Assembly: GCF_040581485.1 (NCBI RefSeq)
Contig: NC_090130.1
Location: 15,007,656 to 15,071,655 of the forward strand
DNA: 64,000 nucleotides
Direction: 5' to 3'
Source: Linepithema humile
Taxonomy: Eukaryota > Arthropoda > Insecta > Hymenoptera > Formicidae
A program made the position numbers and the translations under genes. This document shows, piece by piece, positions 36,409 through 47,407 of this stretch (the first letter of the stretch is position 1; each line of letters starts with the position of its first letter). Below the pieces are notes generated by a model. The model did no database searches. It had not been told where the DNA came from and worked only from the letters and a program-made list of their open reading frames with translations.

Positions 36409-37263
36409 TATATATTTATAATGATATGTCATCAACGTCTTTTCTATAAAAAATTAAATTTTTTCAAAAAAATGTTGCGTATTGTTGTGATTTTTTGGTT
36501 CATTCAGCACAAATAAAAATATTTTTAAAAGAAGGATATTTGTATTATATATTATTTCATCTTCAAATATTTTTTATCTTATCATTTGCGCACATTTTAT
36601 TTTCTATTGTAATGTATATACTATTCGGAAAATTGAGAGAAATTCTTATAAAATAAAAATTTTGACTTGTACACAAGAAAATTTTGACTTGTAACAAGTT
36701 CTTTTTTTGTAATGCATTGACAAATAGAATCACCACAAAATAAAAAAAAATCAAATAATAAAAAATAGTAAAAAATTTTTTACTACCCAGTGATTAAATT
36801 ATTTAAACTGCTGAATTTGTTTAATCGTAAACGTTACATCGTGAGAATCATTAAAAAATGTAAAATAATATAGATATGTAATAAAACTTTACTTTACAGT
36901 TTACAATTATTGCTTCGATACTTTTTATTGTTGAAAACTTCCACTGCTTACGATCAGAATTGGTTTCAATTAAAATTCTTCCCTTAGATGGAATTATATT
37001 AGCCAGTAAAGAAAAGATAAAACGACCATTTCAAAATAAAAAACAAAAAGCAAATATTTCTTAATTTATTTTATTAACAGTGGGTACCAAATTAAAGTAT
37101 TATAATGACTGAGAAAAGATGAAAATAAGAACTATACTTTTTCTATTATTTTATTATTTTTTATATACATAACTATTATTTTTTATATACGTAACTTCAG
37201 AAATAGTTTCGCTATGTCTGTTATTTATTAAATCTTGAATATATGCTTCTGTCCTTTTGTATA
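36409..37263. other. AT-rich stretch, nothing recognised
   Basis: Intronic sequence, no coding frame or repeat ends. Confidence 0.45.
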
Positions 37264-37922
37264 CACGGTGTCCGGTAATTGCTGAATCATCTCTCGGATG
37301 CAGGTAGAGCGGGTTAAACCGAGTAGAAAAGTCCTCTACCGTTTTGCGATTTTCGCAATAATTAATGAGAGATTAATTAAAAAAGATCGGCCAATTGCAC
37401 GAGTCTAAGCGCGCGGCGAGAAGAGACAGCCCACTGTTACGTGGTCGCTAGGACGCAACGATCTAGCGTTACGCACCGCTCGTATGTTGCCGTTGTAGAG
37501 CGCTCCTTCCAACGCTTCATCGCGCACCTAGTAACTAAATAACAGTGGACTATACCGCCACGGGTCTCTTCTCGCCGCACTCTTAAAACGATGCTGGAGT
37601 GATCTGTTTTACCAATTTTTTTTAAACAGACTACTTTTTCTTGGCTGTATAAAATGAAAAATCCTTTTCTGTAATTAAAGTATATATGCTTATACAAGGT
37701 GCACGGTCGATTTGAAAGAATTTTTCATTCCACGCAGCCAAAAAAAATTGGTAAAACAGACCACTCCAGCATCGCCTTAAACTCGCGCGAATTGGCCGAT
37801 ATTTTTTAATTAATTCCTCATTAATTATTGCGAAAATCGCAAAATGGTAGAGGACTTTTCTACTCGGTTTAACTCGCTCCACCTACACCCGAGAGGTGAT
37901 TCAGCAATTATTGGACACCCTG
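37264..37922. mobile_element. Complete CA(C/G)GGTGTCC-GGTAATTGC TIR element (659 bp)
   Basis: Left CACGGTGTCCGGTAATTGCT; right, inverted, CAGGGTGTCCAATAATTGCT. TATA lies on both sides. Arms continue with GAATCA, ACCGAGTAGAAAAGTCCTCT and GCGATTTTCG. A second hairpin inside uses CGATGCTGGAGTGATCTGTT against GACCACTCCAGCATCG. No transposase. The open frames on the minus strand here only follow the repeat. Confidence 0.85.
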
Positions 37923-38265
37923 TATATTTAAAATTTTATCTATGAATGGATTCCAACCTTCATATAATTTTAAATTTCAGGAAATAGTAAATTGTATTGG
38001 TTATGGGATTAATATTCAAATAATCAAATCTTTATATATTACAAATTAATAGAACAAATAGATCGATCTTTAAACTCATATTTAAACTATCTAAACTAAA
38101 AAGTCAAGCTTTTGCTTTCAACTATTCGAACAGCTCGGACATACAATACGGTTGAATTTTTTGCTTAAATTCTAATTTGTTATGAGATCTGCCACAAAAA
38201 ATGAGATTATTCGGAAATTTCTTCATCTCCGATCACAAATTTTCTTGCGCGCGTAAAGTTTCTTC
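37923..38265. other. AT-rich stretch, nothing recognised
   Basis: No feature supported. Confidence 0.4.
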
Positions 38266-38780
38266 GAAGGTCAAGATCAATGCCTCGGGAAATTTATAAA
38301 CGTGCTATGCGCGATTCAACCGGTCGTCGTCCGCAATAAAGTACGTACGGCTCTTGCAGCAAGAATCGGGTCAGGAGAAAGGTGAATGGATCTAAAAAGA
38401 TTTTGCGTCTCGAGGTACCGAATACGGGGAGAGATCCATCTATCCCCTCCTTCCCTGCCTATCGACAACAGACAGAGATCGTCGATTCATTTTCGGTCTG
38501 GAAACCTCGAAGAACTCGTTTGCATCGTCCCCTTTTCCTCCGGTATCCGATTGTTAAGCAATAAAATATGGAATGGCATAATCGAGCAATACGTGCTTGG
38601 AAATGAGAGACGATACACACTCGTTCCCGAGTCATAATATCGTAAACAGCATGAACTATTCCACTGTCTCACAAACGGCTAGTGAAAATGCCTGTTAACG
38701 CGCGCGTGAACGTGCTCGCGAACGAAAGTGGCCAGAAATTGCACGCTCGGTTTTCCTGCACTTAAGCATAAGCAACCTCA
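38266..38780. other. GC-richer unique island inside the intron
   Basis: About 500 bp with balanced base composition, few repeats and pyrimidine-rich and CG-containing stretches (CCGGTCGTCGTCCGC; GTTAACGCGCGCGTGAACG). Overlapping short frames on both strands share no known motif. It could be a regulatory element or an alternative promoter; this is inferred only from composition. Confidence 0.35.
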
Positions 38781-39481
38781 TGGAGTTACGTCTGACATTA
38801 CTTTTGAATGAAACTTATGTCATTATATACGCGATAACATGTGTTCTCAAACGTACTTTGCAAGATTTTATATTTGTATCATATTTTTTTGCGTTATAAT
38901 TTTTGTGTCTTGTTAATTTTTCGGTCCTTGGTTTAATAATATAAGTTTGCAAAAACTCAAATAACAAAAAGATAATTTCAATAAATATAAATTGACATTA
39001 TTTATTAACTAAATTTATAATGAATCCTAAGTACTGATAATGTGTTTTTTGAAAACTGATCACCAATGTTAAAATTATCATTCCCAACAATGTATTTTCT
39101 ACCTATAGAATTTTCGCAAAACATTCGTATGATTTTAAAGTTAAATTCGAATTTTCGGTCAAAATTTTCAATTTAATATGACAAATCTAATATTGGAGAC
39201 AAACATTTTTTTAATTATTCTATATTTATCAAAATTTCTAAGAGTTTTTATAGTCTTTGAAATCTACTTCAATTAAAATTTTGAAATTAAAAAGAATATT
39301 ATCTTTATAAAATACATTAATTAAACAAGTAATATTCTAAATTTTAATTTATCTATTCCTTATGGTGTCTGTTAAACGAATCATTTCACACTTATACGAA
39401 GATTAGCGATGCCGCTAATTGCAAATTAGTGGAAATGTTGCAATTATTGCTGAATTTGTACTAATTTGTACCACGAAAAAA

Positions 39482-39484
<3 letters not shown>
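38781..39484. other. AT-rich stretch, nothing recognised
   Basis: No feature supported. Confidence 0.4.

Positions 39485-39522
<38 letters not shown>
39485..39522. repeat. (TA)n microsatellite
   Basis: About 38 bp of TA at the left edge of the palindrome. Two further (TA)n blocks lie inside at about 39726-39750 and 39765-39801, the second followed by a T-run to about 39826. Confidence 0.95.
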
Positions 39523-39525
<3 letters not shown>

Positions 39526-39670
39526 AAGTATTAAAATTTGATCTATATTTAAGTATAAATTATAGTTAAAGTAGTATCAATTCATCCTGCTGAAGAAAAA
39601 GTACTTTATTCTTAAGGCTAGTTCAAATAAGGATTGTTTTAAAGAGAATATTACAAATTTATTATATATA

Positions 39671-39723
39671 CAGGGTGTCCAAAAAGTCCCGGAACGGTCA
39701 AATATCTAAAAAATAAAGCATAG

Positions 39724-39754
<31 letters not shown>

Positions 39755-39761
39755 AAGCATA

Positions 39762-39818
<57 letters not shown>

Positions 39819-40391
39819 TTTTTTTTAATACATTTTTTGATACAATTAATTAACAATGCATTTAACTGAGAGAAAAAGAATAACAGTTTTTATGATACGA
39901 GAATACGGAGACAATGTCAAAACTTATGAAGCAGTGGCTGCTTTATTTAACAATACCTTTCCTGATCGTACACCCATTTCAAAGTCTACTATTCAACGAA
40001 CTGTAATTCGATTTTAATAATCAGGTTCAGTTAAAGATGCGCTTAATCCAATCAGGCAACCTCTTCGTGGTACGCATCGGGTAATACTAATGCTGGCGGT
40101 ACTGTACTTCTTAAGCCTCATAATTCAGAAAATACTTAATGAAAAGGAACTTTATTATAGTGTTTTGAAAAGTTCTCGAGGTCAGCTACAAGAATATACA
40201 ATCAAAAATAAGAGTTTTCATTAAAAAATGTTAGTGATTTTTACGTGACCTTAACAACACTATCCAAGGTCACACTAATATTGCTATGTAATACGCCATT
40301 TAAAACCCAACAACTTTCATGTGGAACATTTTTCTCGAAAATGCTTTATTTTTTAGATATTTGACCGTTCCGGGACTTTTTGGACACCCTG
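39671..40391. mobile_element. CAGGGTGTCCAAAAAGTCCC element (721 bp) with transposase remnant
   Basis: The left end CAGGGTGTCCAAAAAGTCCC is followed by GGAACGGTCAAATATCTAAA; the right end is its reverse complement. The interior has (TA)n, a short N-terminal transposase frame (39856-40017) and, inverted, the TTTTGAAAAG...CTCGAG module. Near 40078, GTAATACTAATGCTGGCGGTAC is the inverse of the GTACCGCCGGCATTAGCATTAC stretch at 17234 and 30943. Confidence 0.85.
39856..40017 (+). pseudogene. N-terminal helix-turn-helix remnant of a DUF4817-type transposase
   Basis: This open frame of 53 codons starts MHLTERKRITVFMIREYGDN and includes AVAALFNNTFPDRTPISKST before TAA at 40015-40017. The pattern (T-ERxxI...YG...EAVxLFNxxxPDRxPISxSTI) is the DUF4817 DNA-binding domain found at the N-terminus of Tc/mariner-like insect transposases. 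Reading on past the stop gives SGSVKD, which resembles the GSV.D.PR.GRP hinge after this domain, so a longer coding region probably ended here by mutation. The DDE catalytic part is missing. This links the CAGGGTGTCC end family to that transposase type. Confidence 0.7.
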
Positions 40392-40537
40392 TATATATAA
40401 TAAATTTGTAATATTCTCTTTAAAACAATCCTTATTTGAACTAGCCTTAAGAATAAAGTACTTTTTCTTCAGCAGGATGAATTGATACTACTTTAACTAT
40501 AATTTATACTTAAATATAGATCAAATTTTAATACTTT

Positions 40538-41129
40538 ATATAACTTTTAATACTTCTAATCCATGTTTTTTTTCGAAACAATCCAACAAAATGCAACGCG
40601 CTTTTAGTTCTTACTAAAATGCTGAATTATTATAAAATTTTACACACAAGTTACTGATGTAAAATCATATGTGCAAATTTATTAAAAATATATTAATTAT
40701 TTTTTTAAGTAGAATAATGCGTGAAGTAAAAGTGAAATATATAATCTGTTTAAGAAAAAAAATACATTTATGACTCAATATTTATCAACATGAATGCATG
40801 CAAAATTATCTATAATAATAATTGTCGAAATTTTCATCACTTTTAAAGAACGTTAACCCATTTGTGAGATATAAACATCATTGAAAGTTGCACTGTTAAA
40901 TCATTGTCCAACAACCACTGCTTTTTCTGTCAATATCGCATTCGCGATGCTTTCAAAAGGTTATTGCGGATTTCATACGACGACAGAAGACGTTCTTTGT
41001 GGATTTTGTTTAAACTTTCTCGAAACGATTTATATTCACTAGGAAATAGAAATGCGTGTTTTCGTTGTTGATGGCACATTAGCGACTCACTGAGCTCTTC
41101 TTCATTTTTCTATACTGCGAAAATACAAC
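40538..41129. other. Intronic stretch, nothing recognised
   Basis: AT-rich to about 40850, then more balanced. Confidence 0.4.
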
Positions 41130-41429
41130 ATGCGTTATCTTTATACGAGTAGTGTTATTACTGTAACGAAAGTTGTTTTGCATGGAGTTAACTTGAATCG
41201 TTCTGCAAGTGAAGAAAGTATATTGTTAGATATTGCAACATTAATGCAAGTGCTGCACGAACTCTTGCGTAAAAGCGTTCAACAGACGCACCCTAAAAAT
41301 GGAAACGATTTAACAATCATTTCCGCTTGGTGGACAAGAACGCATACGCGTGTGTTCGCATCAGTGAGATGCTACAACAAGAAAGAAAACGAAAGTCCTG
41401 TTCTCGCAAGTAGAAAATATCGTGAATAG
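41130..41429 (+). other. Open frame of 99 codons of unknown status
   Basis: It begins MRYLYTSSVITVTKVVLHGV and ends VLASRKYRE. Composition is not low-complexity and lies in a GC-richer patch (about 40860-41520), but there is no recognisable domain, hydrophobic signal or splice context. It may be chance in non-coding sequence. I do not assign a function. Confidence 0.2.
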
Positions 41430-42719
41430 ATGGTCGAGAGAGACGTCGTAGTTCTCGTTCCGCTCTCGCGCTCTCTAAGAACGCGCTGATTTTTTTTTCT
41501 CACCGTTTCGTTACGCATAATTTATAATTTTACCGTACAATACATTTCGATATGTCATACGTAAAACTTTCGAATAGTTAACTCTAGTCTAGTATTTGGC
41601 TACTTCTAAACATTTAATTTATCAATAAAAAATAAATTTTTTTATAAACATGTTTTTCATAAACATAATATAAAAATTTACGTTAATTATTAATTTTTTC
41701 TAAAAAAGCAAGTACATAAAAAGAAATATATAAATATATGTATGTATGAAATTAACTTTCAGACAAACCTACAAATATAATTTTACAATTGTTCTTCTAC
41801 CAACATAAAAAATAGACGTTTTTCTTATGTTCTTAAGAACTGAATTTAAATTCAGTAGCATCTATTTAATTCTAGATTTTGTATGCCACTCACAAGGAAA
41901 CGGACGCAAGTATTCTCCTTCGATTTTGACGCACAAGCTTTTAATATATTTAGAATAGCTAAAAAATAAGAAACACGTATTATTAATATATTTTTTTATA
42001 TGTACTATAAGATGTATAAAAAAATGTTTTAGATCAAATTTTTATGTGATATTTAATGACCTTTATAATTATACATTTAGATTTTCCAAAATTGTCCAAA
42101 ATATTTTTTAGTATATCCTTACTCCTTGTTAATATTTTTACGAATTTTAAAATATTTTTGAAGACAAAAATTTATGAGTTTTTACGTTGAATTTATTCAT
42201 ATGTATAATAATGTTATTTTTCGTAATTGCATATTTAGAAAATGAGTCGTAAATATCACATTATTCGCGTTGCATACGCTACGTCGAAAGTGTAATGTTT
42301 GCACTCCGACATAAAAATTCTTTAGTTCTGATTAGAGTTCCAACTTCCTTTTGAAAAGTTGTAGAGTTTTCTAATATTTAAAAAAAGAATTCCAGCAATT
42401 AACACCACTACGTGCATTGTTTTGAAAAATAAGGTTCTAATTTTACATTAGATTTCAAAGTCGAATAGTTCTGAATAGCTTTTAATTATAATTTCTTTAA
42501 TTATACTTTCTTTTGAGATATACTAGAGTTCCTAATATATTGTACATATAAAAAAACATTTTTGGTATTGTATTTTGGTAATTGTTATTAATTGTGATAA
42601 AACAAACAATTTTTTGAAAAACTGACACATTGCGTGGATACACATATACACATATACATATCGTGAATGTGCATGCATCGCATCTGTCAAGCGTGGTAAA
42701 GTTCTTCATATCTATCATG
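41430..42719. other. AT-rich stretch, nothing recognised
   Basis: No feature supported. Confidence 0.4.
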
Positions 42720-42960
42720 TGTGCCGTTGCCGACGTCGAGGTGCAGTATACCTCCCGGCTAGCGTGCTAGTTTTACTAGGTCGCCGATACGGTGAACGCG
42801 CCTCCTTCACACGGCCTCTCGTCGACGGATCTCTACCGTGCGGGAGAGACCCGGGAACGAAGAAAGGATTATAATCACGCTCTCACACGACTCGTCGGCG
42901 CCTTTTGAAAGACCTTTCGTATACGATTATTGTGGAACCCGTTACCGCCATGATTGCGGC
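42720..42960. other. GC-rich, CpG-rich island inside the intron
   Basis: About 240 bp with many CG dinucleotides (GCCGTTGCCGACGTCGAGG; GGCCTCTCGTCGACGGATC; CGTGCGGGAGAGACCCGGG) in otherwise AT-rich DNA. No coding frame fits. It may be a promoter or enhancer; evidence is composition only. Confidence 0.35.
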
Positions 42961-44491
42961 GACGTTTTTTGAAATAGTAACGACAATCCGTACGACCATT
43001 GTATGTTACGTTTTAGTCGAACATATCTTGTGAACAATGTGTTTGGTGTCTATCAAAATTGGAATTTTTTAGTGCTTGAAATAATTGAACACTTAACACA
43101 CTTTTATAAAAGGCGATTAACTAATTAATATTGTTCTGTTTGACGGAGTTCAACAAATGTACCGCTAATAATTCGATGTGAGATGATTTAAATATAATAG
43201 ACAGGCAGAATAAAAATTTTTTATTTTATCAAAATAAATCTTTATTTAATTATAAGATAAACTCATACGAAATGTCGACATTCTATATTAGCTTACTTTT
43301 AAATAATAAAATTTTGAGATATTTTGCTAATTTATATAGATTGGCAATGACAGAACGATACAAATTACTAACACTAATAAAATTAGTAAAAACATCAATA
43401 AATACTAAAAAAATACAGCAAGAAGGATAATTTGATTAATTTTAACCTCTTGCACGTTGGTATTTAACTGGAGATCACGCGGGCTTATACGCATCTCTTG
43501 AAGTAAACGCTCAGAAAAAACGAAAATATACATTGTAAAATATTATCGAAATAGTAGAGATTTGCGCGTTTATGTTCGAGCAATTGGATGACGATTACCC
43601 GATCACGTTTCTGAGACGTGGTAAGCATGCTGCATCCATAAACCGTAACACGTCTAAAAGACGTGATTTCAACACAAGAAGTTAAATAATATTTTTATTG
43701 AAGAAAGAAATTAAGTATAAGCAATATCTCTTTGCAAATCTCATTAAAGGTATTTATTTTACTATAAATTGAAACAGTGACGGTAATTTTGCGAAATTTG
43801 TAGGGACATGTTGCGACATATTGAGAATACAAAGATTCTTTCTCATAATATGTACAAAACTCCCAAGATGCTACTTATCACAAACTACAAATAAAAATTT
43901 GCAATAGCGTGTGATACATTTGATACATGCGATGTGTGCGCGCAAAAACAAAAATTAAAAAATTGGTAAGTCAGCGATTTTTTTATATTATTAAATATGG
44001 CGCGCAAAATTTATTTTACACTCCTCGACGATCTCAAAAACAAGATGTCTTCTCGACGTTAAGTGTCCTACATATTTATAACTGTCGTTCGAAATCTACT
44101 TTTATGCCATAAAAATTATGGGAATAGAAATTAATAGGCCTTATACACGAACAATAGCTGTCACGAGACGATAGAAAGTCATGATGCATTTCGCGTGTTT
44201 CGAATATAATGGTTCCTGTTCGATTTACTCTAGGGTGTTGTTACGATTCAAATTATGCTCACGTGTATATACGAACTTACCACGAAATCGTGCGTACTCA
44301 TGCGCAAATAATAGAAAATTTACAATCATTATTCAATATTTTTGTAAAAAATTTTATGTATTTAGATTGCTCGTATACTTTGAAGTAAACAATGATACAA
44401 ACGATGTTTGATTATCCTCAGAAAATATACCTTTTTTTTTTTTAATATGAAAAAAGTAAATGATGAAGTGTATGATGAAGTAGGGAATATA
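42961..44491. other. Intronic stretch, nothing recognised
   Basis: AT-rich. Short frames at 43927-44411 show no domain. Confidence 0.35.
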
Positions 44492-45119
44492 CAGCGTGTG
44501 TCAAAAGTTCCGGGACGGCTGAATAATTTGAAAAATACGCATCACAGAGGAAAATGACCTCGACAAAAGTTGTAGGATTTTTCTCGGGCAATCCGATGGT
44601 GACCTTAGATTTGGCCTTGCCCGTGACCTTCAAGGTCATTTCAAGGTCAAATCGAATTTTTTAAATAAGAACCTCTATTTTTGATTCCAAAATCTAATAG
44701 CTGGTGTCAAGAGCTTTTCAAAACACTATAATAAAGTTATTTTTTATTAAGTACTTTTCGAGTTATGAGGCTTGAAAGTTACAGCATTTTGACATAAAAT
44801 ACAAAATATCTTGTAAAACATTCAATTTTCGGAAATCTTACTTTAATACTTTTATGCGCAAAATAATGAGACGAATCAATTGGTATAAAGAAAATACATA
44901 GTTGCTTTCAAGAAAAAATATGTAATTTGCAACATACAACTGCATACTTTTTTTTTAAAACCAATGTGTTTTCTTTATACCAATTGATTCGTCTCATTAT
45001 TTTGTGCATAAAAGTATTAAAGTAAGATTTCCGAAAATTGAATGTTTTACAAGATATTTTGTATTTTAATGCGTATTTTTCAAATTATCCAGCCGTCCCG
45101 GAACTTTTGACACACGCTG
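44492..45119. mobile_element. CAGCGTGTGTCAAAAGTTCC TIR element (628 bp)
   Basis: The left end CAGCGTGTGTCAAAAGTTCC plus GGGACGGCTGAATAATTTGA is inverted at the right end. It carries the shared TTTTCAAAACACTATAATAA module once (44708). A second hairpin has arms around TTGACATAAAATACAAAATA...TTCAATTTTCGGAAATCTTA and a central CAAGAAAAAATATGTAATTT. Confidence 0.85.
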
Positions 45120-45289
45120 TATAATCAATAAAGTATCTTATTGTATCCAATTTTGCGAAAAAAGTTATTCATTACTTACAGTTGCCAAAAAGCACGCAAA
45201 TATTCTTAACAATTTTAACTATCTTATTTCTAACTTGTATGTACGATTTGCTTCTATTATATCATGCATGCACGCACACCAAACGCATT

Positions 45290-45541
45290 CCTTTGCGTGA
45301 CTCTCCATTCCTTTCTTTCCTACTCTCTCTCTCCTTCCCTTTCTCCCTTTTTTTCCTTTTTTCTCAATTTTTCTCTCTTCCCCTTCTTTCTTCTTTCTTT
45401 CTTGTCACTCTCTCTTCCAATTTCCCCCCTTTTTCCTTCTTTTGCCTCCTTCCTTTTTCTCTTTTTTCTTCCCACTATTTACCCCTCTCTCCCCCCCTCC
45501 TTTCCTCCTTTTTTTCTTCCCTCTTCCTTTTTCTTTTCTTT
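45290..45541 (+). repeat. Pyrimidine-rich tract (about 250 bp)
   Basis: Almost only C and T on the plus strand, irregular CT/CCTTT mixture with rare A or G. The open frames across it (Ser/Phe/Leu/Pro-rich) are artefacts of composition. Confidence 0.85.
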
Positions 45542-45545
45542 CAGA

Positions 45546-45666
45546 AGCGGAAAATTTGATTTTTTTGAGAAATGATTGTTTATCAATTTTATGTTATTTA
45601 TATTCTCTGCTGTTGTTAATCAAAGATTGACCAAATTAAAGGGAAGAATATGCTAATTTTAATCAT
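45546..45666 (+). repeat. Duplicated block, copy 1 (occupied)
   Basis: GCGGAAAATTTGATTTTTTT...TTCTCTGCTGTTGTTAATCA...AAATTAAAGGGAAGAATATGCTAATTTTAATCAT. Resumes at 46169 with AATCATCTTTATTATATTTA and a CAGGTTGTCCCTATGATTTG end at 46197. Confidence 0.8.
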
Positions 45667-46168
45667 GTTTAAAAACACATATAATATAGTAAGGCTCCAT
45701 ATGATAACAATCAAGAAATATAATAGAAGAGCATTAAGAGCCGTCGCAGGATGTTAGTGCTAAATTTTTAATATTTCTTAAAGAAATTAATAAATTAGTC
45801 CACAAGAGACAGTTAAATTGTACACCGATCTCAGATCGAGATACCTAAAGTGTACGAAATTTTAAATACATTGTTCGAGAACATTCCCCCGGCAAGCGGA
45901 AGACCCGGGTTCAATTCCCGGCTTAGCCACTCGCGCCCTGATATTTTTTCTCTCTCTTCCTTTCTTTCCAATAATTCCTATATGTACATTAAGTTTCTCG
46001 ATATATGAGAACAATATATTTAAAATTTCGTACACTTTAGGTATCTCGATCTGAGATCGGTGTACAATTAACTGTCTCTTGTGGACTAATTTATTAATTT
46101 CTTTAAGAAAATTAAAAATTTAGCACTAACATCCTGCGACGGCTCTTAATGCTCTTCTATTATATTTC
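45667..46168. mobile_element. Hairpin insertion (about 500 bp) with 8-bp direct repeat TTAATCAT
   Basis: TTAATCAT occurs at 45659-45666 and 46169-46176. The hairpin arms are 45713-45868 and about 46017-46170 (AAGAAATATAATAGAAGAGC...; ATCTCAGATCGAGATACCTA...). The loop holds a tRNA T-arm-like sequence and a pyrimidine-rich patch. Comparison with copy 2 (46661-46800) shows the site without the insertion. Superfamily uncertain; 8 bp would fit hAT. Confidence 0.75.
45904..45921 (+). other. tRNA T-arm / B-box-like sequence in hairpin loop
   Basis: The CCGGG stem, TTCAATT loop and CCCGG stem form a perfect 5-bp T-arm with a 7-nt loop, and GGTTCAATTCC matches the Pol III B box (GGTTCRANTCC). It is preceded by GCAAGCGGAAGACC and followed by CTTAGCCA, as at the 3' half of a tRNA-derived sequence. 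No A box or acceptor-stem partner could be found upstream, so this is not a complete tRNA gene. Confidence 0.7.
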
Positions 46169-46196
46169 TTAATCATCTTTATTATATTTATATATG

Positions 46197-46660
46197 CAGG
46201 TTGTCCCTATGATTTGCGACTCAAATACTATAAATCTTATATTATTTAACACAATTCTCAGTCGAACTTCTTGATTTCTCACGTAAACATTTGCGTGTCG
46301 TTTTCTGTGGATTCTGCGGCAAATGAGAGCGCATCTCACACGGCAGCGGTCGGAATATTTTACATTTGCACGATTGAAACAGAACGAGGTAACAGAACGG
46401 GTACACGATGGCCTCCGGTCACTATGTTATGAAATAGATAGCAATTACATACAATCGTTGTATGATTAATGCACTGGATCGTAATTACAATGTATTTCCT
46501 CGAAAAGAGCAGTGTTCGTAAAAAATTGTTCTTTAAAATTTTTTCTATTGTACATTTATCTTCTTCTTTCCCCCTCCACCCCTCTTTATATATACAATTT
46601 ATATTCGATACACAATACTGACACGACTTTAATTCTTCGCACGCCGGCTATGTTTTAAAG
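46197..46660. other. CAGGTTGTCC end and following unique sequence
   Basis: CAGGTTGTCCCTATGATTTG at 46197 resembles the start of the CAGGGTGTCC elements and recurs at 46801. The remainder is mixed-composition DNA without a gene. Confidence 0.4.
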
Positions 46661-46800
46661 CGGAAAATTTAATTTTTTTTTAGAAATTATTGTTTATTAA
46701 TTTTATATTATTTAGATTCTCTGCTGTTGTTAATCTAAGATTGACAAAATTAAAGGGAAGAGTATGCTAATTTTAGTAATCTTTATTATATTTATATATA
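46661..46800 (+). repeat. Duplicated block, copy 2 (empty)
   Basis: GCGGAAAATTTAATTTTTTT...TTCTCTGCTGTTGTTAATCT...AAATTAAAGGGAAGAGTATGCTAATTTTAGTAATCTTTATT, followed by CAGGTTGTCCCTGTAATGTG at 46801. It lacks the hairpin insertion seen in copy 1. Confidence 0.8.
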
Positions 46801-47204
46801 CAGGTTGTCCCTGTAATGTGCGAATCAAATATGTACTATAGCGTGAAAGTGTTCAACAAGAAATAAAGTTTTTTGCAACTTTTCAATCCAAGCAATAGTT
46901 TTTAAAATATAATGATTTTAAACTGGCGAATCAAACTGTGTAATTAAGCAGTCATTTGTTTTTTGATGAATTGCGTGCATGACAATATTAATGACCAATT
47001 AACCATACAGCTTGATTGGTCAATTTTAAACTTTTATATTTCAAAAACTGCTACTTTGATTGAAAAATTATACAGAATTTTTTATTTTATTTTTTGGAAA
47101 CTGTTATGCTATAGTATTTTAATTTGCGATTTACGGGAATCCTGTATTTAATAAAAGATCAAATAATTTTTTGTTGCAATCAACGTTTTTTTTTATTTTT
47201 TTTT

Positions 47205-47205
<1 letters not shown>
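46801..47205. other. AT-rich stretch after a CAGGTTGTCC end
   Basis: Carries GTGTTCAACAAGAAATAAAG as in related element interiors, but no far end was found. Confidence 0.35.

Positions 47206-47263
<58 letters not shown>
47206..47263. repeat. Poly-T tract (58 nt)
   Basis: Uninterrupted T, preceded by two shorter T-runs. Length in a draft assembly is unreliable. Confidence 0.95.
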
Positions 47264-47267
<4 letters not shown>

Positions 47268-47407
47268 TGGAGTATGATACCATCTAATCTGACATATCAA
47301 CAGAGAATTTATTGTCATTATAATTAAATATGACTTTCGACTTACTGCAATCTTATTCTTTTTTTGTAATGGTAACAGTTTTAGTAGAACGTTTTGTGGC
47401 TGACGAA

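Larger units (their letters stand above)
39525..40537. repeat. 197-bp perfect inverted repeat around a transposon
   Basis: 39525-39721 and 40341-40537 are exact reverse complements by eye, with no gap (paired coordinates always sum to 80062). The arms include the CAGGGTGTCC ends of the element at 39671-40391 but go on for 146 bp of flanking sequence on each side. Confidence 0.9.

Noticed and set aside
38382..38672. Possible coding exon in the GC-rich island
   Set aside because: Frames on both strands are short, overlap each other and lack a known motif or paired splice sites fitting the WD40 gene.
45182..45630. Overlapping open frames of 62-125 codons rich in Ser, Phe, Leu and Pro
   Set aside because: They exist only because the plus strand is a long pyrimidine tract, which rarely contains stop codons.
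45901..45935. Complete tRNA gene
   Set aside because: Only the T-arm and part of the 3' half are present; no A box, anticodon arm or acceptor-stem partner upstream.
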